A DNA stretch of 64,000 bases from the NCBI GenBank assembly GCA_016169945.1, contig JADLSH010000358.1, forward strand, positions 4,559,001-4,623,000, read 5' to 3'. The position numbers were made by a program, and so were the translations under genes. Under the pieces are notes generated by a model. The model ran no database searches and was not told the origin of the DNA. It saw nothing but the letters and a program-made list of their open reading frames with translations. Positions 56,016 through 64,000 of this stretch are shown one piece after another. The DNA comes from Trachythela sp. YZ-2020 (taxonomy: Eukaryota; Cnidaria; Anthozoa; Malacalcyonacea; Clavulariidae). Every line of letters begins with the position of its first letter. Within the stretch, counting starts at the first letter, position 1.

Positions 56016-57837
56016 CTACAACAAAAAATATAATACGAAGTTCTGATGGCTATGGATATCATTCTTCTTATGCAGTATTGTTAGTCCTAAATCATTTAAC
56101 ATTTCAATGAAGGTATGGCATTCTTTGTCAAACACACCGAGTGAGCTGATAGACAGATTTACAAATTTCACAGTTGAAAAGTTTCTATTTTGTTCTCTTA
56201 TCAGGTCTTTGTATTTTGCGTTTAACGTTGTTTGAGAGGTTTGATTCAAATCCTACGGTGAGTTTAACAATATAGAGGTGTTTGTCTGAGGTGGAAAGAA
56301 GTAAATCTGGACGATTTTCGTCTCCTGTTATAATCGAGGGGCTGTCAAATCCAGGGAGGTCAACCAATAGTTTACACGCGTTTATAGTTTGAAAAGTTTT
56401 TGCAATAAAATTAAGTACTGAATCGTGTCTCCATGTAAATCGTTCCAAGTAATGTTGACAACCGGCAACAACGTGTAAAAGGGTTTCAGGCTGTAAACAG
56501 AATGAGCAGTCAGGACTTGATGAGATACCCCATCTATTTAGGTTCTTTCGAGTAGGGAGAGTGTTGTTTATCTAGCGAATTGTGAAATTAAAAATATTCT
56601 TTGGTAGTTTTGATTGGGATAAAGACCATATCGCGTTAAGTTGTGACAGGGAGAATTTGGAAACATTTGTAAAAAAGGAACCTTGATATGTCAAGTTTAT
56701 CCTCTTGGACAGAATGAAATTTCTTTAAAACTTCCTTGGTTGAGTTGTAGCTATCGTATTGGATGTTAGTATGAGTATTAGTTGACTTCCAAAGTTCTTT
56801 TATAGAATCGTTTGGAGATGTTTTTAAGGCGTTGCGTAGAACTGTTTGACACTGAATAAATTTGACGGACGCAGGTAGGATGTTTAAACCAAACTTGTTG
56901 CGTGTTAGATAGACGTTAGTAAGTGTTCCAGATATAGGTACTTCCAGCCATTTACGAATGTAATTGTTTACCAGAGAGTCAACATTTTCAATGACCCAAG
57001 TTTTAGATATAGCAGCAACGGTAAAATGCCAGGAGAGTTTAGACAAAACATAGCGACTGTAAAGAAGAAGTTTATTTTTCGGATGCAGAGGTTTAATATC
57101 TATATCAGACATCAATTCTTGTATCAGAGAGAGTAGTTTAGATTTACGTTCTTGATTGGACATATCAAAGTCAAAGAATCGTCCCAAATATTCAAATGAT
57201 TTCCCGATTTTAGTGGATGGTATGACATGCTTATTGATAAACAGTTTCGGCAGATATTGCACAGATTTTGTTAGGACTTTCTTGATACCGAAAGTACTAC
57301 ATTTCTCAACTCTAATAAACATGTTGGACCATTGGCACCAGATAGAGAATCGATTAAGGAGATGTTGATTTTCAGACTCCTGACCAGTAATAACTGCAGC
57401 GTCATCGGCAAACTGAAACCAGTGGATTGGGTTTAGGAATTGGAGAGAGAAACCAAACTGACGATACTTTTCATCTTTAATATGTTGGATGTAAGTGTTA
57501 AAACACATATTAAATAGTAAAGGACTGAGACAGCCACCTTATAATACTCCACGGCCAACAGGTATAAAAGGGGTACGGAACTCAGAAGTAATAATAGAAG
57601 TCTTGAAATCAGTGTATAGACTTTTTATAATATTGTTGATGTGATTAGGAATGTGATGATAACCAAGGACAGATTGGATTAAGTTGTGATGAACTTCACC
57701 AAAAGCATTCTTGAGGTCAAGTAGTGGGACGACAAGTGAACGTTGTTTGAGTCGAGCTTTGTTTATAATATAGGCCATTTATGCAGTATGTTCAAGAGTG
57801 CCAGACAGATTAGGTGTGAAGCCTCTTTGTATATTAT
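56016..57837 (-). pseudogene. R2-type LINE: RT and restriction-like endonuclease (3' half)
   Basis: Minus-strand pieces in order: QRGFTPNLSGTLEHTA, motif A LVVPLLDLKNAFGEVHHNLI, catalytic FADDA box in FQFADDAAVITG, a long thumb region to 56636, then a C-x2-C...H-x4-C knuckle (CSFCLQPETLLHVVAGC, about 56490), then RPDLLLSTSDKHLYIVKLTV near 56290. The last block is the PD-(D/E)xK restriction-like endonuclease of R2/NeSL-type LINEs, but with Lys where the E of E-L-T is expected. Stops at 57539 and 57780 and frame changes near 56640 and 56200 show it is dead. The 5' half lies at 60236-61984. Confidence 0.8.
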
Positions 57838-60227
57838 GTTCTATTTAGGAAATAGAAAACATTTTCCGTGTTTCTATTTAACAATTAGTCGCCGAAGGCG
57901 AGGTGATTACAAGCCTATAGTCACTGAGCCGAAGGCGAAGTGACTATAGGTTGTAATCACCGAGCCTGAGGCGACTAATTGTTTTAGTAGAAATTTCAAA
58001 GAGAAAAACAAACACAGAAAGTTATGAGGTCAGTTGAAAAGGCTATAGGACAAAATTCAGCGCTTTTCTCAGCGGCCGGTTTAATATTAAAAACATGTCG
58101 GCAAAAGACGGGTGTCAAAACATATCGAAGCGAAACAAAAACAAACAATTTCGTGAGAAAAATACTTTGGAAGGGCTCAAATACAAAGTAGAATGGTTTT
58201 AAAAATATATCACAGCTAGGTTTTTGCTGAATATAACGATATAAATGAGGATAAAACGAATAATTTTCAAAATAAACACTTGTGGTTGAGCCGTACGGAA
58301 AAAGTTTTATACATGTTGATTTCAACAACGCTGCCTTTCATGAAAACGCTGCCTTTCATGGAAGAAAAATAGTGTATTTGTTATTTAGTAGAAATTGTGA
58401 GGTGTCTATTGCTTTTCCTGCATTGTGATTGGTCCAAATTGAGCCTCTAAATAACAATTAGTCGCCGAAGGCGAGGTGATTACAAGCCTATAGTCACTGA
58501 GCCGAAGGCGAAGTGACTATAGGCTTGTAATCATCGAGCCTGAGGCGACTAATTGTTTTAGTAGAAATTTCAAAGAAAAAAACAAACACAGAAAGTTATG
58601 AGGTCAGTTGAAAAGGCTATAGGACAAAATTCAGCGCTTTTCTCAGCGGCCGGTTATTAAAAACATGCCGGCAAAAGACGAGTGTCAAAAATATATCGAA
58701 GCGAAACAAAAACAAACAATTTCGTGAGAAAAATACTTTGGAAGGACTCAAATACAAAGTAGAATGGTTTTAAAAATATATCACAGCTAGGTTTTTGCTG
58801 AATATAACGATATAAATGAGGATAAAACGAATAATTTTCAAAATAAACACTTGAGTGGTTGAGCCGTACGGAAAAAGTTTTATACATTAATTTCAACAGC
58901 GAGAAAACGCTTCCTTTCAAGGAAGAAAAATAGTGTATTTGTTATCGCTTACCTTTAAAAATGTCAAAAATATATCCTCCTTTAATTTAGCGGCAGTTTT
59001 TTTCATTTAAAACTTTGTATCAGGCTCAAAAACGATTTTTTTTTTAAATTCGGCAGCTTGCGAAGAAGCCATTTTGAAAAAAAGTGATAGTCACTGGGCA
59101 GTGACTATCACTTTTAGAAACTCAATTTGGACCAATCAGAATGCAGGAAAGCAATAGTCACCTCACAATTTCTACTAAAAGTGTATAGAAACAAGGAAAA
59201 AATGTTTTCTATTTTTATAATATAACCTAAAAGAAAAAGACATTTTAAAACTCGATTATTTTTACTCATTCATTACGTATGCTGACTTTGCTCTTTGCTC
59301 GTCAAATTTCATGCAAGAAAACTTTTGAAAAATTAACAGTCAAAATGTAAATGTGTAAAAAATAAAAAATTGTTTTTAAATAGTATTCAAAGTTTTATAA
59401 TTAATTAAATTTTTTTTTTTTTTTTTTTATTTTTTTTAAAATTTTTCATACAGTTTTAGTAGAAATTTCCAGGTGACTATCGATTTTCCTGCATGCTGAT
59501 TGGTCCAAATTGAGTTTAAAAGTGATAGTCACTGGTCAGTGACTATCACTTTTTTCAAAATGGCTTCTTCAAGCTGCCGAATTTAAAACAAAAATCTTTT
59601 TTTGAGCCTGATTCAAAGTTTTAAATGAAAAAAACTGCCGCTAAATTAAAGGAGGATATATTTTTGACATTTTTAAAGGTAAGCGATAACAAATACACTA
59701 TTTTTCTTCCATGAAAGGCAGAGTTTTCTCGCTGTTGAAATGAACATGTATAAAACTTTTTCCGTACGGCTCAACCACAAGTGTTTATTTTGAAAATTAT
59801 TCGTTTTATCCTCATTTATATCGTTATATTCAGCAAAAACCTAGCTGTGATATATTTTTAAAACCATTCTACTTTGTATTTGAGCCTTTCCAAAGTATTT
59901 TTCTCATGAAATTGTTTGTTTTTGTTTCGCTTCGATATGTTTTTGACACTCGTCTTTTGCCGGCATGTTTTTAATAACCGGCCTCTGAGAAAAGCGCTGA
60001 ATTTTGTCCTATAGCCTTTTCAACTGACCTCATAACTTTCTGTGTTTGTTTTTCTCTTTGAAATTTCTACTAAAACAATTAGTCGCCTCAGGCTCGGTGA
60101 TTACAAGCCTATAGTCACTTCGCCTTCGGCTCAGTGACTATAGGCTTGTAATCACCTCGCCTTCGGCGACTAATTGTTAAATAGAAACACGCTTCTCGAC
60201 CAATCAGCACGCGCGTACTATAAATGT
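57838..60227. mobile_element. 2.39 kb fold-back inserted in the R2-type LINE
   Basis: The 8 bp TATATTAT occurs at 57830-57837 and 60228-60235 as target duplication. It is rich in inverted repeats: the block TAGTCGCCGAAGGCGAGGTG occurs at 57888 and 58461 and inverted near 60165. Long arms (58455-59300 and 59450-60180) are inverse copies, meeting at a T-rich centre near 59.41 kb. A direct duplication of the outer 570 bp lies at the left. The 8 bp duplication would suit a hAT-type transposase, but no transposase is present. Confidence 0.8.
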
Positions 60228-60235
60228 TATATTAT

Positions 60236-61984
60236 AAAAAGTTATTACCAGTAGCGGTGAGGAAGGAGTACATTACATTACGGAGACAGGAGGTAAATAC
60301 TTTAAGCGGTATAGATTCAAGTGTGATAGGTCGGAAATTTGAAGGAATACTTGTATTGCCTTTTTTATAAATGAGTATAGTGCATGCTCTTTTCCATTCA
60401 CTCGGAATAGATCCTGAAAGCCAGACAGCGCGTATTAGTTCAGTTAAATATGTTCTTAAGTAAGGACATCGTTTAAAGCATAAACGATTGATCGAGAGGA
60501 CACGGAGAGCCAGATGCTTTCATTTTACGGATGACAGCAGTAATTTGTTGATAAGAAGGCGGGTCAAGGTCAAACTGCACTTGAGGTCAGATAACTTAGG
60601 AATCCAGCTTGGAATATGAAATAGTTTATTCGGGTGAATAGCAGCTAAAGTTTTACTGGAAGTACAGCATCTTTCTTAGTCAGGATGTTTTTTACATAAC
60701 CCCAGAAATTTCTTTCGATATATTTGTCATGATTAAAGGATTCGTCATGGTTTGAGTCTGTCTGAGTGTTGTTATGGTTACGAAGTTCCTTACGCAGAAT
60801 ACATATTTTATTTCGGTTAAGTCTGAATTGGTTGATTTTAGATTGCGTAAAGCCTTCTTTAGATCCTTTATGGTATGATCTTTATACTTTATTACGAGGT
60901 TTTGGTCGGGTGTCGTTTCAACGTTTCCAAAATGTTCAATAAAATAGCTGTACAGGGTGTCCCAAAAAAAGGCTACCTTTTCAAATTCAAATGAGCGTGT
61001 TAATTCAAACAACGTATTGTGTTCAATTTCAAAGGAGTTTAGTGCATGCACACACGGGTGATTAAGAATAACTTCAAGTCTGCGTTTGGAAAGCGTTCAG
61101 GGCAATTCCGACCAGGAAACCTTGCTCTTTAAACATTTTTCTTTTTTAGTTGCGCAATTTCGTATGATTGGAAGCTTTTCTTAATATCCCATGTGTATAA
61201 AACTGTGTGTTTTTACGCATTCGTAGTTCAAAAGCGATAATGAATTTCAAAGAACTACAATAGGTTGCTTGAATTAACATGCTAATTTGAATTTGAAAAG
61301 GTAGCCTTTTTTTGGTTACAATTCCATGACACGCACGAAATAGGGTTAGGGTTGGGTCGGGATTGGGGTCAAGATCAAAGAGAAATATTCGTGATTGCGT
61401 GTCATGGAATTATAACCCTTTTTTTGGGACACCCTGTATATAGTATAATTTAAATGCCTTATACTTGAGTTTAAATCCTGTGATTTGATTGGTCCATTTA
61501 AAGGGATCGAAAATTTAAAATACTCGTTGGCCGTTGCCCATTGTTCGTCTTTCTTTTGGAGATTAATGCCTTTCTTTAACTCTGGAATTGCTTCCACACT
61601 AGGCGGATTTGATTCCGTGCTAGATTGTTGGTCTTCTGTTGTAATATCTGCTGAGTCATTCGCAATTTGCTCTTCGAGATCTGCACACAGTTCGTCATTT
61701 AGCCCATGAATGACCCGACAACTACGCTGGTACATTTTCAAACCGCGAGTTCCTTTGCAAATCTTGCCACAGCAACATTTGATGACAGTTCGTTGCGTGA
61801 TAGGTACATTTGGAGTATTCAGAGCAGGACTAAATTCTCTTTCCATATTTTCCGAGGTGGTTTCTCCCGGGTTAACACGTTGTTTACATCGCCATGAGTG
61901 GCGGCCAAGCGTGACAAAATCTTTACCACAGAATGAGCACACGATGCAAATTAGCAGTATAGCAATAAAACTTGAACGAATCAT
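60236..61984 (-). pseudogene. R2-type LINE: N-terminal zinc fingers and pre-RT (5' half)
   Basis: From 61984 it reads CSFCGKDFVTLGRHSWRC (a C-x2-C-x9-H-x3-C finger) and then CCCGKICKGTRGLKMYQRSC, a second finger in which the expected His is Tyr. Acidic linker sequence follows. After the mariner-type MITE it continues with LVIKYKDHTIKDLKKALRNL, the conserved pre-RT block, and remnants of RT motifs down to 60236. Paired N-terminal fingers, central RT and C-terminal restriction-like endonuclease is the R2 plan. The start at 61984 is the first ATG of the frame; I did not see more upstream. Confidence 0.75.
60953..61436. mobile_element. Mariner-type MITE in the R2-type LINE
   Basis: Ends CAGGGTGTCCCAAAAAAAGG and inverse, flanked by TA at 60951-60952 and 61437-61438. 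The same terminal words as the 12 kb MITEs but different inner sequence (GCTACCTTTTCAAATTC). It interrupts coding sequence, leaving both flanks readable. Confidence 0.85.
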
Positions 61985-62102
61985 GATTACTGAACACTTC
62001 TATATGTAGAACATTAAAAATATATTGTGATTTAAGTAAGAAACCGGCGATAAAACTATGGACATGTACAGAGCGCGAATGAACGCTCTGCTCGATGTCA
62101 AT

Positions 62103-62232
62103 AATAATAATAATAATAAATCGAGCGAGCTTAGCTCCAAATCGAGCGAGCTTAGCTCCATATCGAGCGAGCTTAGCTCCATATCGAGTGAGCTTAGCTC
62201 TAAATCTAAGCGGCTCGAGCGGGCTTAGCCCT
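62103..62232 (+). repeat. AAT microsatellite and 20 bp tandem repeat
   Basis: About six AAT units followed by five units of ATCGAGCGAGCTTAGCTCCA, the last two diverged. It borders the EN fragment, so it may be a 5' or tail repeat of a LINE. Confidence 0.85.
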
Positions 62233-62410
62233 AAGGCCAATAATTTGTTTCGGCCAACTCATGGGCGCAAGAAGGAATGGACAATGTATGTAAACAAAGT
62301 GAGCCGCAGGATGATAAATTAAGTAATGATGAATTGTCAAACGAAGATGTGAGTGGCAATTTTTTAACAACTACAACACTTAACTCAATCCCAAATGAAA
62401 AAAAAATTAA

Positions 62411-62830
62411 AATGGCTTTCCTAAATATTGTAAGCTTGCCCAGAAAAATTGACGAAATAAGCATAAGAAGATTCAAGCATAACGGACAACATGATTTGCC
62501 TTGACGGGTATGATGTTATCAGAAAAGACAGATCAAGGCATGGAGGTGGTGTCTGTATATATGTACGTAGCTCTATCAATTATAATGTAAGGCTTGATCT
62601 TGTACAATCCGACTTAGAGGCTATTTGCATAGAAATGAAAAAGCCATATAGCCATCCCTTTCTTGTTACAACAGTTTATAGACCACCAAATACACCATTT
62701 GAATTCTTTGAGCATTTTGAAAAAGTAATCAAAACTATAGATGATGAAAACAAAGAACTGTATATTCTCGGAGATCTAAATTGTGACATGTTAAAAAGAG
62801 ATCCAGATGCTCCGACAAAGAGAATTAGTA
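62411..62830 (+). pseudogene. LINE APE-type endonuclease fragment
   Basis: Reads KMAFLNIVSLPRKIDEI and, after a missing segment and a frame change near 62490, GYDVIRKDRSRHGGGVCIYV, LVTTVYRPPNTPFEFFEHFE and LYILGDLNCDML. These are EEP endonuclease blocks of CR1/L2-type LINEs, with the catalytic D-x-N of GDLN present. The segment with the catalytic Glu (N-E-T-K-L) is deleted. It ends at RIS where another element begins. Confidence 0.75.
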
Positions 62831-62960
62831 GTAGTAAGACTTTATTTTAACAGGGTAGCCCATTCAGCCGAAGCTGGTATCCAGAGGGGCCCTATTAAAT
62901 TATCCCCGGGCCGGCGCGAAGCGGCGTGCGAGGGTACTAATATCGCTCGGCTATTTATCA
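62831..62960 (-). mobile_element. Antisense LINE 3' end
   Basis: In reverse the sequence runs ...GAATGGGCTACCCTGTTAAA, then AATAAAGTCTTACTACTACT: a UTR with AATAAA and a short trinucleotide tail, as at LINE 3' ends. It abuts the EN fragment. Confidence 0.4.
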
Positions 62961-63444
62961 CACCCGGGAAAAAAGGAAAGCTATGCGAAACCAAAGTTCC
63001 TGGCGTGTGGCTATGTTTCATGGGTGTCATGGGTGAACGTTTTCGCGAATTTCGTGAACTTTTCGTGGACATCGCGTGGGCTGTTATTGTCAGGAGCGGA
63101 ATGAGCGAAGATTTTAAACATGAGAAATTCTGAATATTTCAAAATCGCTTTTAAGGACTTTATAAATAGGAGCTGTGAGGCGAATTTTATCGCTTTTGCT
63201 TTATATAAAAGGATAAGAAGAGATATATGAGCGAAAAAAGTAAAATATAAGGCGAGTTTGTTATAATTGTTGATGTATTTGTTCATGGCATATTATCATT
63301 GTTGTTTTAAAAACTGTTGCTTTATATAAATAGTCAGTCTCGTTTAATTCCAGTTTAAGTATCCTATATTTTATGTTACAAAAAGCTATAAATTAAAAGG
63401 AAAGCGGAACCATTTTTACGAGAGAATTGTATACTTTCAACCGC
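62961..63444. other. No gene recognised
   Basis: G/C-richer start, then AT-rich sequence without a coding domain. Confidence 0.4.
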
Positions 63445-63600
63445 AAGATTTCATTTCAAAAAGGAATTTATAGGTAAATACAGTTTTATGAACTTTACGA
63501 AACGTTTTATATTGAACGGACGGTTGAATTTTTCAATTTTACATTAAAATAAAATATTAGAATGCATAATAACATACCTACATGATATATTTCAGTATTC
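63445..63600 (+). repeat. Dispersed repeat R1, copy d (diverged)
   Basis: Resembles the left part of copies b and c: TTTCATTTCAAAAA, then ACGAAACGTTTT, then ATAACATACCTAC. The GTTGGGCAATTG part is missing. Confidence 0.55.
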
Positions 63601-64000
63601 TATTGTTAAAACCATTAATATTTTAACTACATTGCCGGTTTTCTGATCGTGTAAGACTACAGTGCTTCCACAGTTTGAAACAAATTTCCATTGTTTATCC
63701 TTGCAAAAATCCTTAAAATTCCTTTATATAATTCCTTAATATTCAATTTTCTTCCAGTTTTCCTTTGTTTTCCTTCCAAACTATTACAGTAATATGATTA
63801 AAATTGTCATGGCACGGAACTGAACGGAAATACCGAATCACTTAGTATTTACGTCCAGTACTCCATTTAAATGGTAATATCCTTTGGAAGAGGGGGAGGG
63901 GGGGAATTCAATATCGTTTTCCCCGCCAATATCATTTTGTCTGAAACCCAGATATAAACAGACTCGGTCAGTAGGCCACTAATTTACCGAATGCCATTTC
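63601..64000. other. No gene recognised
   Basis: AT-rich sequence with a G run near 63890-63905. Words of the type AATTCCTTA resemble those near 42050. Confidence 0.4.

Noticed and set aside
1..64000. tRNA, rRNA or snRNA genes
   Set aside because: Looked for conserved boxes (for example GGTTCRANNCC) and rRNA-like blocks and found none convincing.

Overview
This window looks like a transposon-saturated stretch of an AT-rich animal genome. The mix of reverse transcriptase families, BEL/Pao and Gypsy remnants, a PIF/Harbinger element, a virus-like packaging ATPase and a HUH-SF3 Rep-like gene resembles what I know of cnidarian genomes. That attribution is inference, because no rRNA, mitochondrial or single-copy marker gene is present. 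No prokaryotic operon, tRNA, rRNA or CRISPR array was seen.

Host gene. The one convincing host gene lies on the + strand. It encodes a type II membrane glycosyltransferase of fucosyltransferase type. A short first coding exon (7409-7511) carries the cytosolic tail and membrane anchor. A long second exon (25170-26374) carries the catalytic domain with an HxRxGD motif. Splice sites and phase agree across a 17.66 kb intron packed with mobile DNA.

Layout. 0.4-4.5 kb: dispersed repeats, a broken FtsK/HerA-type packaging ATPase (-) divergent from a broken zinc-finger/acidic protein (+) with a minisatellite between them, and a LINE endonuclease fragment. 5.3-7.3 kb: tandem duplications and a 1.25 kb TIR element. 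9.4-13.5 kb: a BEL/Pao gag split by a LINE that is itself hit by mariner-type MITEs. 14.3-15.6 kb: a HUH endonuclease-SF3 helicase pseudogene. 16.0-17.8 kb: a fold-back element with minisatellite arms. 20.1-21.1 kb: a CR1/Jockey-like RT. 24-25.1 kb: a Gypsy 5' end. 27.5-31.9 kb: a complete but inactivated Harbinger with TAA target duplications and an empty paralogous site at 33.6 kb. 34.8-39.1 kb: a 4.34 kb TIR element carrying two convergent spliced genes (HIRAN-like and SANT/Myb-like) and no recognisable transposase. 39.3-52.3 kb: a run of long fold-back elements, two with clear TAA target duplications. 53-62 kb: Penelope-like and LINE pieces, then a minus-strand R2-type LINE with a restriction-like endonuclease, split by a 2.39 kb fold-back with an 8 bp target duplication and by a mariner-type MITE. 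62.4-64 kb: LINE debris and a dispersed repeat.

How things fit together. Most coding sequence is mobile-element debris inserted into other debris, so the order of insertion can be read at several loci. The most unusual items are the HIRAN/SANT element, the HUH-SF3 gene, the virus-like ATPase locus, and the density of very long inverted repeats.
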